A stretch of 64,000 nucleotides of DNA from a virus, in the IMG/VR virus record IMGVR_UViG_3300031576_000018, positions 1 to 64,000 of that record, one strand, 5' to 3'. Position 1 is the stretch's first letter. Every line of letters starts with the position of its first letter. Both the position numbers and the translations under genes were made by a program. Below the pieces are notes generated by a model. It did no database searches. It was not told the DNA's origin and saw only the letters and a list, made by a program, of their open reading frames with translations. Below are positions 35,933 through 45,094 of the stretch, piece after piece.

Positions 35933-36202
35933 ATGTCTAAGGTTAGACCTAAATCATTGCTAGGGGCTTCCCCAACATTGGGGGGGATTCTAGCTGTTCC
36001 CTCTTCAGATGCTACCCAATTTCAAGAGATTGACCCTGCTTCGCTAGGTTCTACCGTGGATATTAGCCCAAGTGCTAACCTTACGTCTAATGGCAGCGAT
36101 ACTTCGGAAATTCAGGCAGGTGCGACTGCTAAGGCTAACTTTGGGGCAACAACCTTAGCCTATACGCCACCATCAGGGTACAATGCGGGGGTTTATGTTT
36201 GA
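35933..36202 (+). CDS. small fibre-associated protein
   Basis: 89 residues. It has the shape of a short fibre segment: polar, Ser/Thr/Ala-rich, with no hydrophobic core (GSTVDISPSANLTSNGSDTS). TAGGAG precedes the ATG. It ends within the next gene, so the two are coupled. Confidence 0.5.
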   Translation: MSKVRPKSLLGASPTLGGILAVPSSDATQFQEIDPASLGSTVDISPSANLTSNGSDTSEIQAGATAKANFGATTLAYTPPSGYNAGVYV

Positions 36203-36998
36203 TCTTTGTCATAAATTTTCATTTCCAGATTTAAACGTAACCCTTTATAGGCATTATAGGGATGGCTTTCTTGATCTTCTGGGCAACGTAGAACATTGGA
36301 AGAGTGTTATTGACCAGTTATTTTTTCAAAACCCCAATAAGGAACTGTGGTCCGGTGTGCAAATTCATGTATGGGATATTAAACATCCTAAGCTCAAGGA
36401 GTACGCTGAACAAAAGAAAGCTCACCTTCTCGATATAGATTTTGATAAAGCAGGTGATCAATCTGCTGTCGGGCTTTACTTTGGTGCGGATGGTAAGGAG
36501 ATTGCTTTAGGTGTCTGGACTGATTGTTCTTATGTGGGTTACCACCCGTATGAGTGGTCTTCTCTGGCATTGTCACATGAGCTCGGTCATCTTGTTCAAG
36601 ACCTGTGCCAGTTAAATGAAGGCAGAACAGAGACAATTTATAAACTTCTTTCTAGTCAGTGGGAAACGCTCAGACCAAAAAAGACTGAAAACGTTTATGA
36701 AGATTTTGCAGAATGTTACCGTGCTATCTTAGGGGATAATCGAGTGAGGGGTTCTTATTCAGACGGTGTTTCTTTTCCTAACGCAGGTAAAGTGATTACA
36801 TTTGTAACCCTGTGCTATTGGCTATCTACTAATTTAAGGAACAAAGAAATTTCTCAGCTAACCATTCAGGACTCTTGGATTGAGTGGGTTGAGGTGTCTT
36901 GGTTTTGGATATTTTCATTCAAAACAAGGTATGCTATTAATAGGAACGTGGAGATGTTTAAAGATCAGAATATGAATTTTTCTTGGAGAAAGATGTAA
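36183..36998 (+). CDS. zincin metallopeptidase-like protein
   Basis: 271 residues (ATG at 36183; an in-frame ATG at 36195 is possible). A SHELGHLVQ zinc motif (HEXXH, His near 131) is followed about 45 residues later by YEDFAECYRA, whose Glu can be the third zinc ligand, as in gluzincin-type peptidases. No signal peptide. In a fibre cassette it could be a virion-borne protease that degrades a surface protein or trims a phage protein. The stop overlaps the next start (TAATG). Confidence 0.65.
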   Translation: MRGFMFDLCHKFSFPDLNVTLYRHYRDGFLDLLGNVEHWKSVIDQLFFQNPNKELWSGVQIHVWDIKHPKLKEYAEQKKAHLLDIDFDKAGDQSAVGLYFGADGKEIALGVWTDCSYVGYHPYEWSSLALSHELGHLVQDLCQLNEGRTETIYKLLSSQWETLRPKKTENVYEDFAECYRAILGDNRVRGSYSDGVSFPNAGKVITFVTLCYWLSTNLRNKEISQLTIQDSWIEWVEVSWFWIFSFKTRYAINRNVEMFKDQNMNFSWRKM

Positions 36999-38467
36999 TG
37001 GCTAAACTAAGTTCTAAACAAATCGTAGGGTCTCAAGTAGATGAGAGGCTTATCTCTAAAACGGTAGGGTCTTCTGACTTATCTTATTCTACTTGTGAGG
37101 CGACTACATCAGGAGTGCTTAGAGTTCTAAACGCCTTGGCTATTAACAAAGGCTCTGGTGTTAACCCTAACAGACGAATTGACATCACATGTGGTGCTTC
37201 TGATGCTTTTTATGCCGAGGGTGCGGGTGAACAGGCAAACGTTACATTAAAAAGAACAGGCACGGTGGGAACTGGTGTTAACCCTTACTTTCAAATGGGT
37301 AGGATTCAACCCTCTCCTGTAGCTGAAGCACAAATGAGTACGTTTTTCGAGGACGATAACTCCGGTGGTCAAAAGAAAGTTTTCTCTGTGGAAAGTACAG
37401 GCACATTTGCTTCGATCACCCGTGGTGTTAGACGTTCTTGTTTTGAGAGTTTTATTACAGACGGGGATGATGAGCCTGTCTTTAGGTTAAACTCCTACGG
37501 TCATTCTGGTGAGATGGCTCTAGAGTTTGGTTCAGGGGGATTAAACACTCCGGCTACCTACGACAAGTCTACTGATATTATGCTTCAAAGAAATCCTTCT
37601 GGGCATAAGATAGATATTATAACTGGAATTTATTCTTCTCCCAATACGACAAGGTATACCCGAATGGCTTTAGGGTCTACAGGAATGGATTTTTATCAGA
37701 ATTCTACAGACCCTGCCCCCACCAGTACCTCTGCCAGATTTTGGGATGACGGAAATACCAACTATGTGGGCTTAAAAGCTCCTTCGACAATAGCTTCTAA
37801 TTTTGACCTTACCCTCCCTAGTTCGGCAGGTAGTGTGGGGGATTCTTTGACTCTGACAGGTGCTACTACATTTGGTTTCATAGCTAAGGCGAACGCCACA
37901 CACACACACGCAACGACGGATATAACGTCGGGTACTTTTGCGGATGCACGTATTGCTTTCAGTAATGTTACACAGCATGTACCTATCTACCTAGAAGTCA
38001 TAGCAGCGGATCAATTTATCACTGTTTCAGGATCAGACTGGCTTGTGAACGCAGGTGCTACACTTCAGAACGACGCAACAAACGCTGCTCTCTTAGTCAG
38101 GGCTTTTGACGATACGACTGACGAGGGCGTTGGCTTTTGGTTAGATGTTCCTAGTAACGCAACAAGCATTATTTTCAAAACAAGGGGTAGGGCTGCGACT
38201 GCATCGACTTCTGTGGTAAAACCTTTATTCGCTAAAAGGGGTATCCCCGATAATGGGGCTGTGGGTGCGTGGGCGAGTGTTGCCTTAGGGGACATTAACA
38301 TCCCTAACAATACTCTTTTCCAAACAGATTCTACTACGCTAACCTTGGCAGCGGCTGGTTTGACAGCAGGGGCGCTCAGCCAGTGTCAACTCATACGAGA
38401 TGCAGGTGCTTCTGACACCTTGACTGGGGACTTTATGTTACTTTCACTTACAATAGCGTTTGTCTAA
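36998..38467 (+). CDS. tail fibre-like protein
   Basis: 489 residues. ATG at 36998 overlaps the previous stop. The N-terminus (MAKLSSKQIVGSQVDERLIS) resembles a fibre attachment segment. The middle is beta-rich (FRLNSYGHSGEMALEFGSGG) and the last 120 residues look like a compact receptor-binding domain (SSTLTLAAAGL-like strands). A short shaft region contains THTHATTDITSGTFADARI, a motif common in phage fibre shafts. Role: probable adhesin. Confidence 0.65.
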   Translation: MAKLSSKQIVGSQVDERLISKTVGSSDLSYSTCEATTSGVLRVLNALAINKGSGVNPNRRIDITCGASDAFYAEGAGEQANVTLKRTGTVGTGVNPYFQMGRIQPSPVAEAQMSTFFEDDNSGGQKKVFSVESTGTFASITRGVRRSCFESFITDGDDEPVFRLNSYGHSGEMALEFGSGGLNTPATYDKSTDIMLQRNPSGHKIDIITGIYSSPNTTRYTRMALGSTGMDFYQNSTDPAPTSTSARFWDDGNTNYVGLKAPSTIASNFDLTLPSSAGSVGDSLTLTGATTFGFIAKANATHTHATTDITSGTFADARIAFSNVTQHVPIYLEVIAADQFITVSGSDWLVNAGATLQNDATNAALLVRAFDDTTDEGVGFWLDVPSNATSIIFKTRGRAATASTSVVKPLFAKRGIPDNGAVGAWASVALGDINIPNNTLFQTDSTTLTLAAAGLTAGALSQCQLIRDAGASDTLTGDFMLLSLTIAFV

Positions 38468-38471
38468 AGAT

Positions 38472-39107
38472 ATGAGTGCTGAATTTAACGATTCGGATAA
38501 TGAGCGATTTGACTCTGCTTCTAATATTGCTCCACCTAGCTCTGGGACGGTTATGTTCTGGCTTTACGCTAGGAGTGTCACCGGTAATAGGCGAATTTCC
38601 GGTGGTGAAACTACTTTTGAGTGTAGGCTGAATGGTGCAAGTATGCTCCATGAATTTTTTTCTAACAACGCCACTAACCCGACAGGACAAACGGCAACCA
38701 TTAATACTTGGGAACACTGGGCGTTTACTTGGAATGGAACAAACAAGAGTGTTTACAGGAATGGGGTTCAAGTATACTCTGCGACTAACACACACGGATC
38801 CCCAGTAACGGGTATATTCTGTATTGGTACTTCTCAACACGACCTTGGTGGAACAAACTACTTTTATGGGGCTATTGACGATTACCGAGTTTATAACAGT
38901 GCTGTGTCCGCATCTATTATTCAGTCCATACACGCCGCCAAAGGTGGCGACTCCGTAAGAACTAGTCTTATTCATCAATGGCTTATGCGTGGTGGGGCGT
39001 TTGGGGCTGTTATGACCAACCAAGTTGACCATGCGGGTTCTGTAACTATGAATGTAGTGGGTAATCCTAATTACGGGGAGCTTATTTCTAATGGGAGGAG
39101 AAGGTAA
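38472..39107 (+). CDS. LamG/concanavalin-like fibre protein
   Basis: 211 residues. Residues 25-160 match the LamG/concanavalin A jelly-roll pattern (TVMFWLYARSVTGNRRIS; WEHWAFTWNGTNKSVYRNG; YFYGAIDDYRVYNSAVS), the carbohydrate-binding fold of many phage adhesins. The ATG at 38472 is preferred; a TTG 12 bases earlier, overlapping the previous gene, is possible. The end overlaps the next ATG by one base. Confidence 0.75.
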   Translation: MSAEFNDSDNERFDSASNIAPPSSGTVMFWLYARSVTGNRRISGGETTFECRLNGASMLHEFFSNNATNPTGQTATINTWEHWAFTWNGTNKSVYRNGVQVYSATNTHGSPVTGIFCIGTSQHDLGGTNYFYGAIDDYRVYNSAVSASIIQSIHAAKGGDSVRTSLIHQWLMRGGAFGAVMTNQVDHAGSVTMNVVGNPNYGELISNGRRR

Positions 39108-39568
39108 TGGCAGATGTTTTAAATAGGACAACTAAGCAATTCTTGAGTAGTGTGAATACACCTGAGTACGCAGTTGAGGATTGGGTTATAAATCCAGATA
39201 TGTCTTCAGTTGATGGTGTTCGTCAGGAGTACTTGAAGATCTCTGGAGATTCAGTCTCTGAGATGACACAAGAGGAAAAGAACGCCTACGATAGTTCCGT
39301 CGAAGAGCATGTTCCTTTGTTTGAGGTAGAGGTTTCTTTTAAGGGCAAGATTCAGACTAAGACATGGTACGGGCTAGATAACGGAAATGGAACATATGCT
39401 AATAAGGCGAGTAGTATCACGAATATTTGGTCTGAGAGTAAGGTAACTTCAGAAGTCCATAGGTCATTTTTTAAGGACGGCTCGGTAAAATCCGAGGTTA
39501 CTTACACTCTTTACACCAACCAAGTTGATAGTTCCACTAAACATCTAATTAGAAAGAAGGCAGTTTAA
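39107..39568 (+). CDS. hypothetical fibre-cassette protein
   Basis: 153 residues, mixed alpha/beta with a strand-rich C-terminal half (VEVSFKGKIQTKTWYG, VKSEVTYTLYTN). GGGAGGAG precedes the ATG. It sits between a LamG-like gene and another virion-like gene, so probably a tail-tip or fibre component; not recognised. Confidence 0.55.
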   Translation: MADVLNRTTKQFLSSVNTPEYAVEDWVINPDMSSVDGVRQEYLKISGDSVSEMTQEEKNAYDSSVEEHVPLFEVEVSFKGKIQTKTWYGLDNGNGTYANKASSITNIWSESKVTSEVHRSFFKDGSVKSEVTYTLYTNQVDSSTKHLIRKKAV

Positions 39569-39569
39569 A

Positions 39570-40511
39570 ATGGAAGTCCAAGGTTTCCAGACAAGTAACT
39601 ATGATTCTGAAGGGGCATTAGTTGTCTCCGAACCATCTAAGGCTGGTATGAGTGGCAGTAATGGGCTAGACTTCCTGACTCCTAACATTTGTGATCAAAC
39701 TACTTGGTATCAGCAAGCGACTCTTTCTGAGGATGTAACACTTTCTGAGATTTCGTCCACTGTCTTTAGGGATAACGCTAATACCACACATGTATGGATT
39801 AACCCATTTAAGCTAGCGGGTAGGGATTATAGGTTACTATGGCTAGATGGTACGTTCAAGAGTTTACTAGATTTTCGACCTGAGTTCACAGCAAACGACA
39901 CACCCGTCGCTTGGACAGATATAGCGAATGTTAACTTTCTTACTAGGGAAGTCACTTTTAGAACGTCCAAGTCTGGGCAGACTATAAAATTCACAGGGTT
40001 TAAGGTTCTTTCCACAAGTCACTTCCAATTTCTTCTTGTTCCGCCTGCTACAAAGATTTATGAGGTTAGCTATGTGGAGTGCCAATTTAGTCCTGACATA
40101 GGTTTTGAACAATTAAAACAATTTTTACGTTTTGAGGTCTTAATCGGAGCATTTTCCCAGACACCTTTTACTGATTTAGACTTTGATACGCGTTTCTGGG
40201 ATGAGACTTGCTTCATGGCTAATGGTGGATCGCAAGGTCTTGCGTTTAGGCAATCTTTTACAGACCCCTATGCTTATGAGAGCGTGGGTAATCGGGGTGT
40301 TGGGAGTATCCCAGATTGGGGAGGAAAAGGACACACCTCTTTAGTGTTTCCGTTTAACTACGGGCAGTCTGTTAACCTTAAGTCTTCTGCTTTAATGGGC
40401 TTAAGATTACATGTTATAGACTCTGTGGATGCACTTGGTACTGACTCTTCTGGTGCGTTGCAGGGTACTTTTGCTACAACTACTTTCTACGGTTATCTAA
40501 AGGATATGTAA
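39570..40511 (+). CDS. hypothetical tail-tip protein
   Basis: 313 residues, strongly beta, with aromatic-rich strands (DYRLLWLDGTFKSLLDF; TSHFQFLLVPPATKIYEVSY). It has no signal peptide or membrane segment. Ordering suggests a receptor-binding or structural tail-tip protein. No family motif was recognised. Confidence 0.55.
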   Translation: MEVQGFQTSNYDSEGALVVSEPSKAGMSGSNGLDFLTPNICDQTTWYQQATLSEDVTLSEISSTVFRDNANTTHVWINPFKLAGRDYRLLWLDGTFKSLLDFRPEFTANDTPVAWTDIANVNFLTREVTFRTSKSGQTIKFTGFKVLSTSHFQFLLVPPATKIYEVSYVECQFSPDIGFEQLKQFLRFEVLIGAFSQTPFTDLDFDTRFWDETCFMANGGSQGLAFRQSFTDPYAYESVGNRGVGSIPDWGGKGHTSLVFPFNYGQSVNLKSSALMGLRLHVIDSVDALGTDSSGALQGTFATTTFYGYLKDM

Positions 40512-40514
40512 CAC

Positions 40515-41108
40515 ATGGTAGCCACGGTAAACTTCAATGCTTTTTCTGTTAAGGGTTGTATCGTATTCGAGAGTAATAGAGCTTCTCTTGTGGGTCATGC
40601 TATTAATGCTGTTACTCAAGGAGAGTTTAGTCATACTTTTATTTTTACAGGAATCGAGAAGGGAAAGAGTATTTTCGAGGCTAATGAACGTGGGGTTGTG
40701 TTTGACACTTTTGACCGTTATAGTTCTGTGGATCATAGGTTAGAGGTTTACGCACCTTATTCCCCTCACAGTAAAGTTCTTGAGTCACTAAGTGCATTGT
40801 ACTTCGTTTACCAGCAAAAGCCAGAAGGCTATGGGTGGTTTGAGGTTTTAGGTAATGCCACAGCTAGGCTTGCTCAGGCTATAGGTTGTAAGAACTTTCG
40901 GAATCCCATAGATGTTGGGAAGATCTGTGTAGAGGTCGTCTTTGATTACCTTGAACTGCTAGACCTTATGGATGAGGAGATGTTAGAAGGTTTTTCTACT
41001 GACGTTTACTCCCCAACTGACTTGCTGAACTATGTTAAGTCTCGTCCTGATAGTTTTTATAAAATTCTGGACAAACCCTATGGCGTTAGTGGTGTTTACT
41101 CAGAGTAA
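40515..41108 (+). CDS. permuted NlpC/P60-like cysteine peptidase
   Basis: 197 residues. An early His in EFSHTFIFTG (near residue 39) and a later Cys in GKICVEVVFDYLE (near residue 137), with IFEANERGV between, match the YiiX-type permuted papain-like NlpC/P60 fold, where the Cys comes after the His. Such enzymes cut peptide or lipid amide bonds. In a fibre cassette it could act on the envelope during entry. The fold is inferred from motif order. Confidence 0.5.
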   Translation: MVATVNFNAFSVKGCIVFESNRASLVGHAINAVTQGEFSHTFIFTGIEKGKSIFEANERGVVFDTFDRYSSVDHRLEVYAPYSPHSKVLESLSALYFVYQQKPEGYGWFEVLGNATARLAQAIGCKNFRNPIDVGKICVEVVFDYLELLDLMDEEMLEGFSTDVYSPTDLLNYVKSRPDSFYKILDKPYGVSGVYSE

Positions 41109-41120
41109 CTAATTTGTATC

Positions 41121-41126
41121 TATAAT
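41121..41126 (+). promoter_or_regulatory. possible -10 element
   Basis: A perfect TATAAT without TG ahead and without a good -35. It is close to the ribosome site AAGAGG (41130-41135), so any transcript start would fall inside that site. Weak. Confidence 0.25.
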
Positions 41127-41142
41127 TTTAAGAGGTATCTAT

Positions 41143-41481
41143 ATGGACACATTAAATCAAGAGGCTATAAATCACCTGACTTCTATAGCCACAGCAGAAG
41201 TAGTTAAGTTAGAGTTAGAAGAAAAAGCCAAGCCTGAATCTGAACAACTTTCTGGTGAACTTAAAAAAAAGTTGGTTATCGCAGGTCTAAAGGAAACTCT
41301 TAATCAGTATGAGAAAACAGGTTTAGCGTTATACCACACGGTAGACCAAAAAATTATAAAATTTCCACCGATTGTTACGCTTGTGGTAGATAACCTAATC
41401 CCTTACTTAAGTGACATTGTAGAGTGGGGTTATTTACAGGCTAATTCCATTCCTTGGTTTAATAGACATAAGAAGAGGTAA
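41143..41481 (+). CDS. hypothetical helical protein
   Basis: 112 residues. The first two thirds are helical and charged (SATAEV-like, LEEKAKPESEQLSGELKKK). A hydrophobic segment (PPIVTLVVDNLIPYLSDIV) follows, then an aromatic basic tail (WFNRHKKR). It could be a membrane-active or tail-associated factor; a holin is possible but not shown. AAGAGG precedes the ATG. It is the last gene before the third leaderless promoter. Confidence 0.5.
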   Translation: MDTLNQEAINHLTSIATAEVVKLELEEKAKPESEQLSGELKKKLVIAGLKETLNQYEKTGLALYHTVDQKIIKFPPIVTLVVDNLIPYLSDIVEWGYLQANSIPWFNRHKKR

Positions 41482-41500
41482 AAGGTCTTTTCTCAGTTAA

Positions 41501-41509
41501 TGTTATAAT
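41501..41509 (+). promoter_or_regulatory. extended -10 promoter, leaderless start
   Basis: TGTTATAAT, a perfect extended -10 (TATAAT 41504-41509). The ATG at 41516 begins six bases later. No ribosome site and no clear -35 are present. Identical spacing is seen at 767 and 8222. Confidence 0.65.
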
Positions 41510-41515
41510 TCAATT

Positions 41516-42322
41516 ATGACTTTTTCCTTGAGTGCAAACATACAAAATTATACAGATGCTTTGGCGTTCTTCCAGACGAAACTATTACTGGGAAACTGGA
41601 GCCAATTAGCCGATTTAGGTGGGGCGAGGCGTTATCGAATTAAAACGCCTTTCAATACCGCAGGTCTTACTGACGAAGAGTACATGGACTTAATTATTTA
41701 TGACAATCCCACAAACCTTACACTTTCTGCAGCCAAAGGGATGTCAGCAGGTGCGAATGACACAGAGACGCCTGCACCCAATAGAATTGTAATAGGCTCT
41801 TTATCTTTTCCTGTTATCGCTACCATACTAGTTACCAACTCAAAAGTAGTACTCAGTCTGCAAGATTCTCAGGGTGTTGTTAAATCAGCGTTTCTCTGCG
41901 CTGTTAATTACCAACTACTTGACCTGCCTGGTATTACGAATCCAACAAACTTATTTAATCTACAGAATAACTGTCACCTTATTGGAGACCCAGGGAATAT
42001 TCCAGGCACAGCCTTTCTTCTCTACTACGGGGATAACTCGAATCCCAATCAGTTTAATAGCACAGCTAATGTAAAAGCAGTTGGTCCAGATAGAGCAATT
42101 ATGCCAAATATTCAAAATAACAGGTATTGGTGTTCGACTGTGTTCGTAGGCAAGACGTTAGCAGGAAACTTCCAACAATCCATTTACGGTCTTTTAGACG
42201 GTGTAGTCACAAGTAACTCACCTGTTTTCTTCAACTATGACATTTGTCCAGATCAAAATGGGGCTGAGTATAGAGCATACCGGAATCCAAGTTCGCAGAC
42301 TGTGGGGATATTTAAAACATGA
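41516..42322 (+). CDS. fibre-cassette adhesin-like protein
   Basis: 268 residues, beta-rich. A region around 15-60 (YTDALAFFQTKLLLGNWSQL) recalls the equivalent part of the next gene (LGVILDQIKVEMQAGPTPW), suggesting paralogues. It begins a set of six large tail-tip genes. Its ATG is at the predicted transcript start. Assigned as an adhesin by context; no catalytic motif is visible. Confidence 0.55.
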   Translation: MTFSLSANIQNYTDALAFFQTKLLLGNWSQLADLGGARRYRIKTPFNTAGLTDEEYMDLIIYDNPTNLTLSAAKGMSAGANDTETPAPNRIVIGSLSFPVIATILVTNSKVVLSLQDSQGVVKSAFLCAVNYQLLDLPGITNPTNLFNLQNNCHLIGDPGNIPGTAFLLYYGDNSNPNQFNSTANVKAVGPDRAIMPNIQNNRYWCSTVFVGKTLAGNFQQSIYGLLDGVVTSNSPVFFNYDICPDQNGAEYRAYRNPSSQTVGIFKT

Positions 42323-43122
42323 GCTTTGCAGGATTTTTAAACAACAATAACCTAGGCGTTATACTCGATCAGATAAAAGTAGAAATGCAAGCGGGTCCTA
42401 CTCCGTGGACATTTGTTTATGATGGGACTGCTTCTTCAATCTCTGCAAACCGTGTATTGATTATGAAAACTAAGTCAGCAGTTAATAGCGCAGGAGCAGG
42501 AACGGAAGAATATTTTTACATCTGCTTAGAAATCACTCTTACGGGACCAGATATTTTACTTAGACTGTGTAAGACAGCTACAGGAGCGGGTGTGGTCACA
42601 GGGTTTACACCAACAATAGATGCACAGGGTCTTGGAAAGATTACTCCCGTTGGAGCCCCTTACCATGCCTACATCGTGTTTAGTGCTAATCGCTTTGCTT
42701 TATTTATTGAGTCGTTCTCCGGAAGTGAGGGTGTTTTCGCTTGTTCAATGTTGACTATGATTCCTACAGGACAATCTGCTAGGAACTTTGCCCATTGTAT
42801 GGGAAAGACAGATAATTCAAATAAGGTATGGGCTTTAGACGCGCCTACTTTCTATACAGCAGACGATTATGATATTTTTGTTCCTGTAGAAGCAGACCAA
42901 TTGAGTGTTCAAGGAACAGTACCTTTTCTTCATTACTGGGTGCAACACGCAGCCGTTTATAAGACAGCCCAGAATACGATGATTGGATTTCTAAACGGTG
43001 TCCATTTCATAACTGACCCTGCGGTCAATTTATTAGACAACTTTACAATGCCCAATTTAGATAACTACAGGGGATTTAAAAATCTAGGCTCCCCAACAAC
43101 CGTTGTTATAAAGGAGACTTAA
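42319..43122 (+). CDS. fibre-cassette adhesin-like protein
   Basis: 267 residues, overlapping the previous gene by four bases (ATGA). The layout parallels the preceding protein: a short N-terminal helix then strand-rich sequence (SSISANRVLIMKTKSAV, IDAQGLGKI). Likely a paralogue arisen by duplication. Function inferred only from the cassette. Confidence 0.55.
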   Translation: MSFAGFLNNNNLGVILDQIKVEMQAGPTPWTFVYDGTASSISANRVLIMKTKSAVNSAGAGTEEYFYICLEITLTGPDILLRLCKTATGAGVVTGFTPTIDAQGLGKITPVGAPYHAYIVFSANRFALFIESFSGSEGVFACSMLTMIPTGQSARNFAHCMGKTDNSNKVWALDAPTFYTADDYDIFVPVEADQLSVQGTVPFLHYWVQHAAVYKTAQNTMIGFLNGVHFITDPAVNLLDNFTMPNLDNYRGFKNLGSPTTVVIKET

Positions 43123-43123
43123 G

Positions 43124-45094
43124 ATGACTGTTTATGGACCAATTGCCTTAGCAACCCCTGTATCCCTTTTCGATGGCATAGTTAATAGCATAGACGCAAT
43201 TCGTAGTGGTAATGCCACGGGTTGGCATATTACCAAAGATGCCAGAGATCCAGCCAGAGTTCCTATTGTTGCGGGTACGCCCAACCCCACAGGTCCTATA
43301 ACACTAGCTAGAAATAGTGGAGTAGAGCAGTTAACTAATTTTGAAGCGATATACCCCGCATTTAACCAGTTTGAAATTTTGGATGCTGTGAAAGACGGTG
43401 GTGGTGTTATTCACGCATTTATGCGGAGAGTTAACGGAACCACGGTTGTTACAGATATCTTGCGAATAACATCCACAGATGGTGGGCATACGTTTTCTCC
43501 TTGGCAAACAGCTACACCGATTAACTTTGTGAGTCCTCCAATAGCGGGTGTACCTGTATCGATGAAGTTTTTTAAAAGGGTAGACCCAACACCCGGAGGT
43601 TGGGGTATTATTATAGGCTGGGCTGATTCTCCTACAGGTGTTCAAAAAAGAATATTCTTTGGAGAGACGCCTAATTTAACTTCGGTTAGTTTTTTTAATA
43701 CGCCTCTTATTGTAGACGCGGGCGGAGGTTTTTTTAATCAGGACTTCGGTGGTTATTACTTTGTTAACCCTTCTTCTGTTGCGTATGTTTACACGATACA
43801 CGGAGGTAGCATAAAAAGAATGACTATTACAGGAGATACTATTTTAGGGGGAGTAACCGTAGGGCCTTTAACCCATTTTCAAAATTTAGGAAGTATACCC
43901 GGTATAGGGTTTCCAGTAACTAGTAGAATAGATGCTATTTGGATAGACGCAGGGAATGTTAAATTTATTGTCGCCTCAACAAAGGGTTCTTCTGCAACTG
44001 AATCTGGCTGTCATACTCTGACTACACCCAATTTGGAATTAACCGAATCAATGACTCTTGTGCCAGGTGGGAGGGTATTTACAGGATTTTTAGATGGAAC
44101 GGCTACAGCATCTGACAATCTTAACGCACCTTCAGCCGCATTAAAAATTAGTAATAACACTGTAGAGAAATTATTTTGTACAAATAAGCGTTTCGCTTTA
44201 GGAAAATTTAGACTCATCATAAAGGACTTAAATCTCCCAGGCGACTTAGACGGCCTTCCCGATTTAGCAGGTAATAACTATGAACTGGTGGTATTAAAGT
44301 CAGATTACGTTTCTCCTATCGGTGGAGAATATAGCCTGGTTCTCCTCTACCCAGTAACTGTACCGGCTAACACAGATGCCTACACAGCTAGTAAACGACC
44401 TATCTTTATGCGTCCTGTTAGACGTTGGGCAGTTGGCGTGCCAGACAATATTAAACGTTTTTACTTTGAACCACACGCACTACCTAATGATGCCTATGGG
44501 CCTTCTATAGAAAGCCAGCCTACAGTAGGCGATTCCCATCAACTTCACCTAAGAGTTGAGCAGCGAGTTATTCACGCGTATGTGGAAAGTTCTTTGAGTT
44601 TAAAGAAACAAATACTGCATTACAACATTCTCGATACTGAGATTGGAATGAATACAGGCAACGCAGAGTATAACCAGGATAATATTGTTACTTTAGCTAT
44701 GGGAAGTGACCAAGGCGCTCAGTGCATTTATTTAGGGCGCAGTGGGGGTGTAGAAACTTCTGGGTTAAGAGGAACGGGTTATAGTTTTTATCCGTTAGGA
44801 ACAATTGAGAGTTATCAGGGTGTCTTATCAGATAACAACTTAGTAGATGGAATCGAATATGTGTTCGTTCCTTATGTGGCTGACAACGAAGGGACGTTTG
44901 TTACAGCTCCCAATAAAAACCTAATCTATGTTGCAGGAAGAATGAAAGATGTTTTTCTTCTAGGTACAACAAGTCCTAACTTATCTATTGTTTCCGTAGC
45001 TGGTGTGAGTTATAAACTATTTACCCCTTCGACAAATCCCGGTTCTAATTTTGCAGCTTGCTTGCCCAGTCATTTGTTAGTTCGGTGGGATTAA
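43124..45094 (+). CDS. large tail-tip protein with Asp-box-like motif
   Basis: 656 residues. It starts with IVNSIDAIRSGNATGWHITKD, shared in form with the next protein. Near residue 115 a STDGGHTFSPW sequence fits an Asp-box (S-x-D-G-G-x-T-W/F), as in sialidase-type beta-propellers. The C-terminus ends LLVRWD. A glycan-binding or glycan-cutting tail protein is plausible; no complete sialidase motif set was found. Confidence 0.6.
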   Translation: MTVYGPIALATPVSLFDGIVNSIDAIRSGNATGWHITKDARDPARVPIVAGTPNPTGPITLARNSGVEQLTNFEAIYPAFNQFEILDAVKDGGGVIHAFMRRVNGTTVVTDILRITSTDGGHTFSPWQTATPINFVSPPIAGVPVSMKFFKRVDPTPGGWGIIIGWADSPTGVQKRIFFGETPNLTSVSFFNTPLIVDAGGGFFNQDFGGYYFVNPSSVAYVYTIHGGSIKRMTITGDTILGGVTVGPLTHFQNLGSIPGIGFPVTSRIDAIWIDAGNVKFIVASTKGSSATESGCHTLTTPNLELTESMTLVPGGRVFTGFLDGTATASDNLNAPSAALKISNNTVEKLFCTNKRFALGKFRLIIKDLNLPGDLDGLPDLAGNNYELVVLKSDYVSPIGGEYSLVLLYPVTVPANTDAYTASKRPIFMRPVRRWAVGVPDNIKRFYFEPHALPNDAYGPSIESQPTVGDSHQLHLRVEQRVIHAYVESSLSLKKQILHYNILDTEIGMNTGNAEYNQDNIVTLAMGSDQGAQCIYLGRSGGVETSGLRGTGYSFYPLGTIESYQGVLSDNNLVDGIEYVFVPYVADNEGTFVTAPNKNLIYVAGRMKDVFLLGTTSPNLSIVSVAGVSYKLFTPSTNPGSNFAACLPSHLLVRWD

